DNA of 64,000 bases, taken from Lasiosphaeria ovina. Taxonomy: Eukaryota; Ascomycota; Sordariomycetes; Sordariales; Lasiosphaeriaceae. Position numbers and translations under genes: made by a program. Below are positions 31,744-44,599 of the stretch, piece by piece. Every line of letters begins with the position of its first letter. Position 1 is the first letter of the stretch. Below the pieces are notes generated by a model. That model saw only the letters and a program-made list of their open reading frames with translations, had not been told where the DNA came from and made no database searches. The DNA is taken from assembly GCA_033439765.1 (NCBI GenBank), contig JAULSN010000003.1, forward strand, positions 5,890,001 through 5,954,000, given 5' to 3'.

Positions 31744-34700
31744 ATGGCAGACCCCCTCTCAGCAATCAGCCTGGCAGGCAGCATCATCCAGTTTGTCGAG
31801 TTTGGCACAAAGCTTGTGAGCAACTCGATCGAGATCTACAACAGCACGTCGGGCAGTATCCAAGAACACAAGGAGCTGGAAATGATGGCCAAGAATCTCG
31901 AGCAACAGATTCTCATCATCAAGAACACGCCGACTGCAATAGAGGATGAGGCCATGTCGGAGATGTTAGACGGCTGCAAGTCCTTGTCCAAGGCCCTACA
32001 GCTGCTCCTCGACCAGATACGCGTCGCTCCCGATCGCCGTGGACGTATCGCAAGCCTCAAGGCTTCGGGCAAGGCAGCACTCAAGAGGAATGAGCTCGAG
32101 AATCTTGCCCGCCGCTTAGAACGCATGAGGGACTCCATCTGCGCACACTTGAACTTCCTTACCTTGTACGTTTTTGCTCCCTTTGCGTGTCGAGTCCCAG
32201 AGGCACATCTGATGCTGATACCGATACCGCACTACTTGCAGCAATCACCGCACCGAGATGGAGCGTTTCCTTGGCCAGCTGGGCAGCCTGGGAATTCAAC
32301 CACCTCGTCCCATGGCCCAACCTCAACTGGGCGCCCTCACCACGCAAGTGGCCACTATGAAAAATCTCTTGGTAACAGCAGCCGAGACTGGTTCTACTAA
32401 GAGATTCAAGTGGGAAATCGACTCCGAGTCAAAGGTAGCCGACGTCTACCACTCCTTCGCAGAATCATTCGGCAACAGCGTGAAGGACATGGAATGGAAT
32501 CGGCGTATATACTCCATCGTCTCGAGTCTTCAATTTCCGCAGATCAAGGAGCGCGAATCGATAGTCTTGAGAGCGTACCAGTCGACCTTCGAGTGGGCCT
32601 TTGACGGTTCCAAGACCAACTTCGCCCACTGGCTTCGTACTGGCGCTGGCATCTACTGGATATCAGGGCGAGCCGGCTCCGGGAAATCCACCCTTGTCAA
32701 GTTTCTGCTTGCCCATGGCGAAACCAGGAAGGCACTCCGGACGTGGGCCAAGCAAGACCAGCTCGTTGTGGCAAGCCATTACTTCTGGAACCAGGGGACC
32801 AAGCTGCAAAGGTCGCCACAGGGGCTCTTCCGAACCCTCCTCTTTGCCATCCTGGTCCAACAACCAAAGCTCGTCCCATTGATTGCCCCCGAGAGATGGG
32901 ATTCCGAGCTCAAGGCTGGGAGCGAGTGGACTGCGGACGAACTATACGAATGCTTTAATCGGTTACCGGAGGCTGCCTCGTCCATCGGTGTACGTATATG
33001 TCTGTTTGTCGACGGCCTCGATGAGTACGAGGGCGACCATGAACGCCTAGTGGCCACACTGGGAGGCATTGCCTTATCCGACAACTGTAAGATATGTGCC
33101 TCAAGCCGACCCTGGGTTGAATTTACGTCGGCATTCGGCACGAGTGAATGGAAACTCCAGGTCCAGGATATGACGCGCGACGATATTGCTACCTACGTAC
33201 GGGAGAATCTCGAGACGCACTCTCACTTCAAGTTTCTCTCTCGGGAATACGGCAAGCAGGCAAGCGCCCTGATCAACCAGATTACCGAGACAGCCCAAGG
33301 TGTATTTCTCTGGGTCTACCTCGTCGTCCGGTCGCTCATTCGCGGCATGAACTACAAAGACAGCATATCTGATCTTGTAACGCGCCTAAACGACCTTCCC
33401 GCCGATCTGACCGATTACTTCCAGGTCATGATGGACTCGATCGAGGATATCTACAAGCAGCGAACGGCCAAGATCTTCAAGACGCTCGCTCTGTCAGAAT
33501 CAGGCCTGCCCGTCATCACGTTTCACTTTGTGGACCTCGAGGCCGACGATCCCGACTACGCCTTCGGGCCGCTCAAATCTCCCTCGGGAAGACTCATGTT
33601 CTACCGGACAGCCCAGATGCTCAAGCAGCACCAGATTGTCGCCCAGTGCAAAGACCTGGTCCATATCACAGAGAACAAAGACCACGAGAACACGCCCTGG
33701 AGCCACACGGCCCAATTTCTCCACCGAACCGTGGCCGACTTCTTCAAGACTCCTATCATGGACGCCTTACTAACCAAGCGGACGGGACAAGGATTTGACG
33801 CGCGGCTGTCGCTCTGCCGCGCTTCGCTGGCGCAGATGAGAGTTGTGCGCCGGTACCGAAACTGGGAGCACAGGTTCGACGCCGTGAAGCCCTGCCTTCT
33901 CACCATCCTCCAGAATGCCGCGGAAACGGAAACCGCCTACGGCCGTCCCGAGTGCGAGATCCTGCCCATCATGGGGGCCTTGCTTTCCGAGCCAAACCCG
34001 CTGGAGGCGATGTACCGCGGCTGGGACCGGGCTCTGAAGGTGCCCGAGGCTCCAGACGAGCAGCAGCACTATCTGGTGGTCTTGGCTAGGATGGGCTTGC
34101 GGTGCTTTGTCCTGGAGGCACTACGGGAGCCGGATCTCTCGGAGAGCGTGCGACTAGATGTCCTCGTGGCATCGTTGAGAATGCCGTACACGCTCGATTT
34201 CGAGCTCGGTCATTTGGTCCAAGGAAAATATAACCAGGAGCAGCTCCAACTAATCCGGGATCTGCTCATGTCTGGGACGATGCCTGATATTTGGAAGGAT
34301 GGTAGAGACGAAAAATCGCCTTGGAGAGCGCTCGTTGGGTGGTGGCTGCCATCAGATATAAAAGAGCCGAACCCGGCCTCATACCAGTTGCTGCATCTGA
34401 TGCTGTCGTTTGGGGCTGTTCCAACAGCTGGGGACTGGAACCTTATGGAAGTGAGCTTTGCTCCGCACCAATCCTCGGCTCTGAAGAACTGCCATGCCAA
34501 GGCTCTAAACGGCCAGCTGAACAAGGAGCCGGACGAGCGCCAGAGGCCTGGAGTGCGATGCGCAATAGACTGGAACCGGAAGAACCGAGTGATTGCTCTA
34601 GAATATCAGCTAGCACGAGAGCTGTACCTGAACGAGGCCCTGGAACAGGCCCAGGAGGACAGCGAAGTGAGCTCCATGGTTCAGGCACGGGAGCTCGATG

Positions 34701-34957
34701 CCCAGCGGCGACAGGAACAACTGTTGCTGGATCGAAAGCAAGACGGCGGCGGCGGCGGCGGTGGTGGTGGTTGCGAGGAGCATGCAAATGCAGCTGCAAA
34801 ACCGAAGCAAGAAATGGTGGAGACGCAACCGCGACCTGCCAACGGGCAGCCGACACTTCGAGACAAGGGTAAAACACCAACCGATTCCGGCCCGTTATCT
34901 CTTCGACCAAGCAGCAAGGAAAAGCGGCGACGCGGCGCGTGGCTAAGGTGTTGTTGA
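31744..34957 (+). CDS. NLR-like NACHT/STAND NTPase
   Basis: Two exons, 31744-32165 and 32242-34957 (76-bp intron, GTACGT...TTGCAG), encode 1045 residues. The N-terminus MADPLSAISLAGSIIQFVEF, then GTKLVSNSIEIYNSTSG, is the SesA-like helical NACHT N-terminal domain (residues 1-200). The NACHT domain follows: GRAGSGKSTLVKFL (Walker A), LFVDGLDEYEGDHERL (Walker B), CASSRPWVEF (sensor region) and TAQGVFLWVYLVVRSLI (winged-helix side). The C-terminal part has no WD40, ankyrin or TPR repeats; it is helical and ends in a poly-Gly tract and a basic tail finishing WLRCC. STAND proteins are ATP-dependent switches that oligomerise on ligand binding, often controlling cell death in fungal non-self recognition. 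Ligand and effector here are unknown. Confidence 0.9.
34742..34772. repeat. GGC/GGT triplet repeat encoding poly-Gly
   Basis: About ten consecutive glycine codons near the C-terminus of the NLR protein. In-frame length variation is expected. Confidence 0.85.
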
Positions 34958-36269
34958 TGACAGGACGAAAGATTTAATACCCAGTTTGTTAGGATTAACG
35001 GGACATACTTGCCTTACCAACATACCTTGACTATTTTACCTACATGTATAAGTTTGAAACATTTAATAACTAATTCAATTAGTGCTGAACTGCGTATGCT
35101 CCTGGTAGGCCTGGACGCGGCACCTACATAGGGAAGCTAAAGTGGCCCAGGTGCTGTGGCGATGCGTTGCGGAAGTGAGTGGTGCAAGGTAGGTCGGTAG
35201 ACCTATAGCCCTGCGTACAACCGTGGAGGTTGAGACTCTCAAAAAGCCCTCCCCTAGGGTTTACCGCCAGCGAGTTGGCAACCTCCAGCAGACCTTGTTG
35301 GGAAATTCCTAGACTCGACCGAGGTGTTAACTCTAACACGACACGGGAGCCTTCCCCTGAAACGAGCCGGACAAGCCGTGCATCGGGGGCCCAAAGTCAG
35401 CCGACCATCTCTGCAGCGGACTGGATTTGACAGGAAATCTTTGTATCAAGCACCATAGCCACACTCAAGTGCCAATTAAGCCTCCGGCAAAGTTGTCCGT
35501 ATCGGTTGATTGTAATGTTCATCGACCTCTCTCATCTATCTAGGTAGTTAGACCCTATCTAGGCAATCCCTCCGTACATAAGCCTCGCCGGAAAATTTTG
35601 GCCGTCCCCATCTTATCCCCGCCCGGAACCAGCAGCGTTGCCTTTCATCCGACACCGAAAAGTCCTCTAGACCCAATCACTTGGCGGCGCCACCGCTGCT
35701 GAGGCAGCCACTGCAGCAGCAGCCACTTCCGTGGCCCAAGCCGCCGCAGCCAACCGCACCGCCTGCTGGCCCCTGGGTCCCGTGGCTCTAGCTCTGGCCA
35801 TGGTTGGTGATGGGGGTTTTGTCGTAAGATTACGATTGCCGGCAGGTTGGGAAATTGCAGTCCATCTTTATACCCGGCCCCTAAATCCCTAATTATTCTT
35901 ACTTACTTCTTAAATTATAAGGATTTGAAGCGAGTTAGATATTTTATAAAATAATATTCGAAGAATCTCGTCTTTTTTAAAAGAAGAATATGGATAAGTT
36001 AATATATACTAAATTCTTAATTTTAATATAAACGGTGGTTCTCCTTAGTTTAATAACGGTAGCTAATTACACTAGTAAGAAGAACACGGAAGTTATAAGC
36101 TAGTATCCCAGAACTAGGACCATTTTAATACGGTAAGTATAACCGCGACATCCCTAGAACTCAGCCTCGGCTTAGCATAATGCTTAGTACGCCTTAGCTT
36201 CTGCTTAGGTTTTAAGCCTATTAAACTGCGTTCCTGTATAGGCCTGAACTCAGCACCTACACAGGGTGC
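34958..36269. other. Intergenic, with AT-rich segment
   Basis: No supported gene. 35880-36120 is AT-rich and CpA-poor, like a RIP-damaged repeat remnant. A 45-codon alanine-rich minus-strand frame near 35666-35801 is probably chance. Confidence 0.4.
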
Positions 36270-36274
36270 ACAGT

Positions 36275-36538
36275 TGTAAGGAAAGAGCACCCCAAGCATA
36301 TGCGCACACCTTTGTGTGCGCCCACCACCTGTCACCAACTGGCCAGACCACTGCCAGTTGGCACAACCACTGCCGTCACAAAGAACGGAGCCCCTGAGCA
36401 TGTATATAAGCAGTGGCCCTCGCCCACCTTCCTTTGCGAGGGCCAGGTTGAAGTCTCACACCAATGCCACTCATTGCTCACCCTTCTTCTTGCCTACATT
36501 GTGACCACCTTGATCAGGCGTACCTGCCCTCTCTTACA
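36275..36538 (+). mobile_element. Solo LTR of chromovirus A family
   Basis: 264 bp, begins TGTAAGGAAAGAGCACCCC and ends CCCTCTCTTACA. It is flanked by the direct repeat ACAGT (36270-36274 and 36539-36543). It is nearly identical to the element A LTRs at 37460-37723 and 50187-50450 but in the opposite orientation. It keeps normal CpA content. It carries a GTATATAAGC TATA-like sequence. Confidence 0.9.
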
Positions 36539-36543
36539 ACAGT

Positions 36544-37459
36544 GTTGTGACAGGCGCAGCGGAAGCGGTAGCGAGGTCGGGAACCAAGTGCAGGGTAGGT
36601 CGATCAAGTGCAGGGTAGACTGTAGGGAACTGTGCCCTACGGTCCGATACAACAGTGCTTCTGCAAGGCACTGAGGGAAGCAGGCTGACTAACTGCTACA
36701 GGTCTGTAGAACTCTGCTACAGGCCTGCCACTCAGACTGTGAGGACTCTGCTCAGTAGTCTACCTCGTAGGCTGTAGGGGACTCTGCCCTGTAGTCAGGG
36801 TCTTCGGGACCAACTGTGGGTGCTGAAGAAGACGGAGAGGAGTTGTATTATAGAAGAAGTATAGTACAAAGAGTGGTGAGTGCAATGCTTGCTTGCTTGG
36901 AAGGAAATTTATCTAAGGGAAAGGATAGGTCTATATAGACCTAGGGTAGGCTCTCTATAAGGTTCTAGAGACCCACAGGCTCCGTAAACAGCTCTATATT
37001 CTATAGTCTTCTAGTAGGCTTGTCTTACGTATACTAAGACGTATAGGGGTTTCGAGAAGGTGCTGTAGGGCAAAGTAAACAATCTAGGTATAGCGCCCTC
37101 AGCACCTACACAACGGCCACAACACTCACAACTCCAACACAGCTACTGCAGTGCCCTGCACTTCAGGACCTTACAACCCTGGTAACTAGCCATACTTTAA
37201 CAACTACTAGTATAAAGCGTTATCTATAGGCATAAAGTGTTCGTTGAAGTATTTGGTTAGTTTATCTCGATTAACGGGGTATTACAATCCACACACTTGT
37301 CAGGTGTCTGAACTGTAAGGCAGTACGCCAAGGGTTGTCAGAGGTATCACGTACGGAGAGTAAGCTGCTCAGAACAGGTTGGTACACAAGGGTGGAAAGC
37401 CCTCAAAGGAGTTGAGGCAATGAATGTATATTGCTTACTTCCTGAGTCCCTTAGTGGGA
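36544..37459. repeat. Repetitive non-coding sequence with small palindromes
   Basis: No ORF. Between about 36610 and 36800 a hairpin-like unit of the type CTGTAGG-GACTCTGCCC-TGTAG recurs four times in diverged form. The rest is mildly CpA-depleted and may be the non-coding part of another retroelement. It is the target DNA of both the solo LTR and element A. Confidence 0.45.
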
Positions 37460-37723
37460 TGTAAGAGAGGGCAGGTACGCCTGATCAAGGTGGTCACAAT
37501 GTAGGCAAGAAGAAGGGCGAGCAATGAGTGGCATTGGTGTAAGACTTCAACCTGGCCCTCGCAAAGGAAGGTGGGCGAGGGCCGCTGCTTATATACATGC
37601 TCAGGGGCTCCGTTCCTTATGACGGCAGTAGCTGTGCCAACTGGCAGTGGTCTGGCCAGTTGGTGACAGGTGGTGGGCGCATACAAAGGTGTGCGTACGT
37701 GCTTGGGGTGCTCTTTCCTTATA
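37460..37723 (-). repeat. 3' LTR of chromovirus A
   Basis: 264 bp. It differs from the 5' LTR at 50187-50450 only at a handful of C/T or G/A transitions (for example TACGCC/TACACC, CATACAA/CACACAA, CCTTATA/CCTTACA). Confidence 0.9.
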
Positions 37724-37803
37724 ACTATCCCCCCCCCCGTAGATCGACGTCCTCGTCGATCTTGAACCTTGTCTATTGTCCTCCCTCTAACAAGAGCAAA
37801 AGC

Positions 37804-37875
37804 GCCGCGGTAGTATAGTGGTTAACACCCTAGTATCTTTGCTAGAGGTCGGGGGTTCGAATCCTCCTCGGGGCA
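37804..37875 (+). tRNA. tRNA-like sequence inside element A (probably inactive)
   Basis: Cloverleaf-like: acceptor GCCGCGG / TCGGGGC (one G-G mismatch), TA, a D arm with TATAGTGG (A box), anticodon stem CTAGT/GCTAG, variable AGGTC, and a T arm GGGGG-TTCGAAT-CCTCC (B box GGTTCGAATCC intact). The anticodon loop ATCTTT is one base short, so no amino-acid identity is given. It lies between the chromodomain end and the 3' LTR of element A, opposite in strand to the element. It may be a captured tRNA or an older target of insertion. Probably a pseudo-tRNA. Confidence 0.5.
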
Positions 37876-37994
37876 TCTTGGTTTATGGGTACTACCTTCG
37901 GGTCGTACTAGTGGATTAATGACTTTTTAGTTATTCCACTTCCTATACCTTTATTTTGCTTTTTTCTCGTATCGTTATAGCACCTTCTATACGT

Positions 37995-40900
37995 TGGCCA
38001 AGTATTCCCTAGGTTCCTAGGTGTTGTATTCTACTGGCCAGCCTACCCATTTGACTAGGAACCTTTTTCGTTCTCCTTCATCCTTATATTCTACGATATT
38101 TTCTACTTCCCACTCTTCCTCTCCTTCTACTAGCTCTAGTAGTAGTAGTACCTTCTGGCCTTCGGCTACCGACTACTTTTCTAATAGGGAGACTGGGAAG
38201 ATATTATAGAGCCGGGCGTACTTAGGTAGTAGTTCGACCCGGTATACCTACGTACCGATCCTTTCCGTAATCTTAACTAGGATAAACCTTAGTACTAGCT
38301 TCCTTCCTGCCTTGAATCGGAAATTCTATATAGAGAGTCCAACTATCTCTCCTACTTCGAATTCGATCTACTAGTATCATACGTCGTAGTATTTCTTCTA
38401 GGAGTCCACTACCTTCTACTAGTAGTAGTATAACCTCTCCCTTAGGTATACTAGCTTACTTAGCCGCTCGTGAACCCCTTATACCTTCAGCTATATAGAG
38501 GGTACGTAATGCGCCATCCGAGGATTATAGCCGTATAGGGCCTCGAACGGGCTCGCTCCGATAGTTACGTATATACTATTATTATACGTAAACTCCGCTT
38601 CGTAGAGTAGTAGTACCTACTAGGCCTCTTCGTTAGTAAAGTACCTTAAATAATGCTATAGGCTTTGGTATATTCGTTCCGACTAGCTATCGGTCTACGG
38701 GTGGTAGGCTATTAAGAGCCTCTACTTGACTTGGTAAGCTTTAGAGAGCTCCACCCAGAAATTACTAGTTAATAGGGAATCTCGGTCGGAGACTATACCT
38801 ATTGGTATACTAAATCGGTATTCTATATACTCGTAGAGTAGCTGGGCTAACTCGGCTACCGTAACCGTAGTAGTAGTTAGGATAAAGAGCGTGGTTTTCG
38901 TAAACCGGTCCATAATTACTAGGATGGTATTTACGATACGGTCCTTATACTAGTAAGGGGGTAGCTTCGTAATAAAATCTAGGCTAATCTCTTCAAAAGG
39001 TTAGGTAGGTAGCGGTAGGGAGCTGAGCTTCCCGTATAGCTTGTGCCTTAGTTATCGGTTACCGAGGTATACCTAGTACTATTTTATATAAGCTTATACT
39101 TCTACGTCTAGATTTTCCTAGTAGAATCTTCGCTTTAATAGGTCTACTATCTTATAGCTCCTAAAATACCCGGCTCTAGGGTTATCGTAGTATAAGCGTA
39201 TTAGCTCTCTTCGTATTACTAGCGCTATTAGGATTACCAGCCTACCTTTATATCGGAGGGCCCCCTTATTATTAACGCTATCGTTTCCTAGCCTACCCTA
39301 GAACCCAGTACCTATACGCCTTATATTATTATTCCCTAGTTTCCCTATAGGCCTAGTACCCGCGTTATTAATACTATTATTTCCTAGTCTACCCTGGAAT
39401 CCAGTACCTATACGCGTATTATTATTCCCTAGTTTCCCTATGGGCCTAGTACCCGCGTTTCTTTAATCCTCGAGCACCTCCTTAATACGGCTTCTATATT
39501 CGAGATCCCCTTTCTATAGGGCGATAATCGACCTGTAGAATCTATACCTAGGATCCTATTCCTTAGCTACCTTACTAGCGTAAACCTCTACCGCAACCGC
39601 GTAAGGAATTAATAGGTCGGTACCCTAAGCGTCTGGCTTTAGTTACCCCTCGACCCTCTAATTTGACCGCCCCGGCGAGATCGTCTACTCTGGCGAGTCC
39701 GTAGTAGTTCTCCTAGTACGGCGTCCTAGCCCCTCCGTCGGGGTGTTTCTATCCCGCTAGTGGCTCCTTTCCTAGGGCTCCGCTTTATTAAACGCTACGC
39801 GTCTAGTAGCCCCGAGGGTAAAGCGCGTTATAGCCGAAACCCTAGCTATACCTTTAACTCGAGGATATTAAAGGGTCTATTCAACTCGTCTTACCGCTCT
39901 ACGGTACTTCCGGGAGTACGACTTCTTCTATACCCTGGCCTTAATCTAGGCCACGATTACCCTCACTACTACTAGTAACTCCCTAGCCAACTACAGCTTC
40001 TTCGTTAAGGTAGGTAATATATCGTCGTAGGTAATCTCTCCTACTATATAGTCCGGTCTTCTTAAAAGGGGGTCGGCGGGGTTAGTAGCCCTAAGTCGAT
40101 ATTCGAGGTCGAAATCGAAAGGAGATAGGCGGTATACCTATTTAGCTAAGCGGCCCTTGAGGTCTCGGGCTAGGGCTATAATTACCCCTTTTAAGGCCTC
40201 GTAATCGGTAAGAACTACGAACCTCTAGTCGGTGCCGCCTAGGTAGTAGCCCTAGTGCTCGAGGGACTCGATAATAGCGATAAGTTCCTTCTACCCGGTA
40301 GCCCACTAGAGCTCGGTATTAGTGAGCTTCCTTAACTAATAGGCTATAGGGCGCTATTAAGAGTCGACTAGCTATAAGAGGATCCCGGAGATCGCCTTAT
40401 TACTAGTATCGGTCTCGACTCTAGTCTAGCGGGTTGGATCCTAGTAGGTAAGGAAACCTACTTAACTAAACGCTACTTTGAGGTGGTTGAAGGCGGTATC
40501 GGCCTCTAGTAGCTATCGGAAAGGGTTAGTAGCCTCTCCTTTTAGTAGTACGGTAATAGGGGCTATAATCCTAGAATACCCCTAGATAAACCGGCGGTAG
40601 AAGTTGGCGAATCCGAGGAAGACTTATATCTCTCGTATTAACTAGGGTACGGGCTATTCTTGGATTACCTTAACCCGCTCGAGGTCTATTAAGATACCTT
40701 AGTGGTTAATAATAAAGCCTAGGAACTCGACTTAGTCCTAGTAGAAGGAGCATTTTAACCGTTTAGCGAAGAGCTAGGCTTGTTCGAGACGGTCGAGCAC
40801 CTCTAGGATATAGCGGGTATACTCCTTACGGGTAGTGGAGTAGATAAGGATATTATCGAGGTAGACGATACAAAACACATCTACTAGGCCGGCTAAGGCC

Positions 40901-42197
40901 CTATTAATATAGGCTTAGAAGGTGGCCGGCGCGTTAATCAAGCCGAACGGTATAATAGTATATTCGAATTGGCCGTAGCGGGTCTTAAAGGCTATCTTCT
41001 ATTAATCGGTCTTACGGATCCGGATCCGGTAGTAGGCATCCTTAAGGTCGAGCTTAGTAAAGAACCGGGTACCTATAAGGCGGTCCATAAGGTCGCTAAT
41101 AAGTAGTAGAGGGTACCGGTTCTTAATAGTAATTTTATTTAGGCCCCGGTAGTCGACGTACAAGCGTATAGTTCCATCCTTCTTAGGGACGAAAATAACT
41201 AGGGCTCCGGTAAGGCTACTACTTTCTACGATACGGCCGTTAGCGAGGTTCTCCTAGATATAGAGAGCTAGTTCGTCCAATTAGGCTTAACTAAGGGGAT
41301 AAATATAGCCCTACGGCGGTATAGACCCCTCTATAAGATCGATATAGTGCTCGGCTCCTTCGAGGGTATTAGGCTCCCGAGATGCTTATTCCGAGAAGAC
41401 GGCTAAGCGGTATACGAGCTCCGGGGGTAAAGGTTCTGGGTTTGGCTCCTATATCGGGCCGTCGAGGGTATCGATATAGTCCTCCTCGGGCCCGATAACC
41501 ACGTTAGAGACTATAGCCGTAAAGGCGGGTACGCCGTTAAGGACGTCTCAGGCGAATTCCCCCGGTAGGATCTCCGAGTAACGGCCCTATTCGAAGGTGT
41601 TAAGGGCGGTATAAAGAACTACGCCCTCTGATCCCATACCCGGGTTCCCCTATAGTATTAGTGGGGCCCCCTTTGGCCGCTTAACCCCGTAGAAGAATTA
41701 AGATACGGTACGGGGGTTCCCGTATATATTAGTAAGTTAGAGAGTAAGGTAGAAAATACCGTGGTTCTTAATCCGGCTACCGTTAGGGTTAATAAGCTAC
41801 GGTAGGTCGAGGCCTTCGGCCTCCGGGAGTATAGGGATATAATATACCCGGTAGAACCGGTAATCTACGTAATTGACTTAGGCCCCCGTATCGGTATTAA
41901 TAATTACCGTTAATAGTACGGCCTTCTAGCCACGGCGCTAGGAGCGAGTACTACCTTAGATGGTAAAGGTAGGGCCCGGCTTTACCCCCTTAAAGATGGC
42001 CTAGGTAGATCGATTAGGGTCGTCGTCTACCGCCTCTCGTTTTCCGAGTCGTCTTCTAAGTCGGAGGGTTCCGGATATAGGTCACCGGGGTCCTTACCAT
42101 TCTCCGTACCGATATTCTGGATCCTGGTATCCGAGCCCGGTGGGGCCGTAGTATGTAGGAGGGTATATTGGCGTTGTACGTATCCTGGCTTACTATA
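37995..42197 (-). pseudogene. Chromovirus A pol: protease, RT, RNase H, INT, chromodomain
   Basis: Read on the minus strand. Reverse transcriptase (41190-40750) shows [28 protein letters not shown] and VYLDNILIYS near 40860 (YLDD changed to YLDN). RNase H is around 40330-39900. Integrase includes MDRFTKTTLFI, then PIGIVSDRDSLLTSNFW at 38913-38722. The C-terminal chromodomain reads EWEVENIVEYKDEGERKRFL and VKWVGWPVEYN (38120-37995), with the aromatic residues of histone-methyl-lysine-binding chromodomains. Many TAG/TAA stops at Gln/Trp positions inactivate it. Such chromodomains guide integration to heterochromatin. Confidence 0.85.
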
Positions 42198-42202
42198 GTT
42201 GT

Positions 42203-42455
42203 TGTCACGGTCGGCACCAGCGCCAAGGCCCCACCACGGATTTAAGCTCATCACTAGCCCCGATTAGGATTAGTCGTACGTGACCTCCCGCAAGCCCCAG
42301 AGGTCCGTGCTCCCTAAGCCCTAGCCCATACTTACCCCGCGACCACAATCGCACCTTTGTAGATTTTCTTCCTTTCTTCTTCACCTTAGAATCCTTAGAC
42401 TATAGTATAGCTATATTAGCGATCCTTTTCCTAGTTGCTATTAACCGCTGTTACA
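42203..42455 (+). repeat. 5' LTR of element B
   Basis: 253 bp, TGTCACGGTCGG ... CGCTGTTACA. It retains many CpA sites and differs from the 3' LTR by several transitions and a 3-bp indel at the start. Confidence 0.85.
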
Positions 42456-42559
42456 TTATTCTAAGGTTAATATCCACCGCCTGGGAAGGCTTTCTAATAT
42501 CCTACCGACCTAAAGAAGAAGAAACCGACTAATAAGATTAACCTAACGAACCCCGACCG

Positions 42560-44410
42560 AAGACTTGAAGTATCTCCGTTACGATACCGAGATCCCCCGA
42601 AGAAGCCGCTACTACTACGCAGAAGGCTAGAACTGAAGTTAACTATAACCCTATGGCGTTGGACGCTATAATACCGCCGTAAGATAAGATTATAACGTAG
42701 TACCCTAATCTAATACGAATAGGAGTAGTACGCGGAGCGTCGCGCCTATCCCTTAATATTACTAACCCGCGTACTACTATCGAGGAAAGCGAGACCTAGC
42801 TCGAGTTCTATAAGCGAGTTATTATAGCCGAAATGCCCAGGGAACGCTTCGAGATAACGACCGACTAATAGCGTACTAATGCCGTACTTCGTATAGGTAA
42901 GATCGCCGAGTATTACGGTCGCCGAGCGACTATAGGAGTAGCTTTCTATTTCCGCCCGATAACTAATAAAGGTATCGATACTTGGCCCGCTTTTAATAGA
43001 CTCTACTTACGAGACGACTTTACCCGTATAGTGAAAGATAATGAAGACGCTATATACTAAGAATTCAAGTTCCGAGCTATCGCTATAGCCGCTTTTCGAG
43101 CCCAGAACGCCGAATTACTAACTACCGCTAGCCGACTAGATACCAACTAGGAACTTCTTTTCTAATAGACTGAAGTATTTGCCTAGAATATTAAAGAGGT
43201 ACTAAAGAACCCTAACGTCGCTCTTAGCGATACCCAAGCCCGTATCGCCAGCTTGGAGTAAGAATTATAAGATAAGGTTACCGATACGTTCGACCTCTAA
43301 TAGACGATCGCCGAGTAAGCCGTCGAGAATCGTAAGCTCAAGAACCTAAATACTCCGAACCCGACTCCGTCGGTCACTTCTATTCCCGACCCCTCGACTA
43401 CGATTAATATTAATATTAGTACCTAGAATACTATTAGGAACTATAGCCGCCTACCCCGTACTACACCGGCCCTATTAGAGACCTCGACCTAGCGAGCTAC
43501 CCGTTCCATAAAGATTAATAGCCCAAAGCCCTAGAACGCCGACCCCGACGTGGATAAGGTGGAATTCGAGATCTTCTATCGATACTTAATAAACAAGTTA
43601 GAAGGTAACGTTAACCACTTTACTACCGACCGCGTACGTATAGCGTATATCGAGAACTATTTAGTAGGCGTGGCCTTAAATACGATTAATCCTTATATAT
43701 CGAATAACTACCCTGAACTAATCACTACTAGTAACGCCTTACTCGATCTTATCTAGTCCGAATAGTATAACCCGAATCGCCTTAAGACCGCTTAGGATAA
43801 CTACGATAAGTTAGTTATAGAAAACGTCGGTAACGACTATATTAAATTCAAGAATAAGTTTGTTCGTTTAGTAGGTAAGGTCCGTAAACCGAAGTCGGAA
43901 TGGATTATAGAGTTCCGCCGTAAGATTTACCCTATCTATATTACCGCCATAATACCTATATTCTTGGCCCCGGACGCCACTTTCGAAAGTATCGCTAAGT
44001 ACGGATAAAGCATTACCCGAAACTTCACTAACGTACGTTAGCGAAAAGAGGCTAAGTAGAAGGACCTAATTCCTGCCGTAAAGAAAGATAAGCCTCGCTA
44101 TAGCGGTAGTTACCGCCCTAATACCCCTATTGGGAACCCGACGCTAGTAGCCTCGGGTAACTCCCCGTCTCTTCCCTTACGTCCTAATAAGACCGAAGCT
44201 ATATAGCTTACTAAGGAAGGTCGTTACTTCGTATACCGCGAGAAAGGCCACGTCCAGAATAATTACCCGCTTAAGGAGTAAGCTCGTCGCTAATAGGAAG
44301 CCAAAATCCGAGCCATTACGTAGTAATTTAATTCGGACTCGGAGGAAGATAGTAGCTAGTCTTCGTCGATAAGCGATAATAACGATACCGATATCGAGTT
44401 AATAAACTAG
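42560..44410 (+). pseudogene. Element B gag
   Basis: RIP-damaged capsid/nucleocapsid gene. The readable fragment DKVEFEIFYRYLINKLEGN (43550 on) is capsid-like. A zinc knuckle survives as RYFVYREKGHVQNNYPLKE (44219-44275), with its cysteines changed to Tyr/Asn by G-to-A mutation. It is full of TAG/TAA codons. Confidence 0.65.
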
Positions 44411-44599
44411 GCGCCTTAGGAAATGAGGACTCCCTCTTAGGGAATATATCCCTAAGATCGACGAAGAAGAAGATAGGATTAAGTATACTAAGATAAGGTA
44501 TCTCGTTAGAATAATTAAGTAATAGTTCCTTCGATATTAGCCCCCTTATCGGTAGAGGTTCCTTCCTCTATAACTATAGTATAGCTAATAATAGATTTT

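Noticed and set aside
36544..36590. Resemblance of GGCGCAGCGGAAGCG to the 5' part of fungal initiator tRNA-Met
   Set aside because: It is sense rather than complementary to the tRNA, so it would not work as a primer-binding site, and no further tRNA arms follow.
43550..43756. A 68-codon open frame considered as a small gene
   Set aside because: It is a surviving fragment of element B gag.
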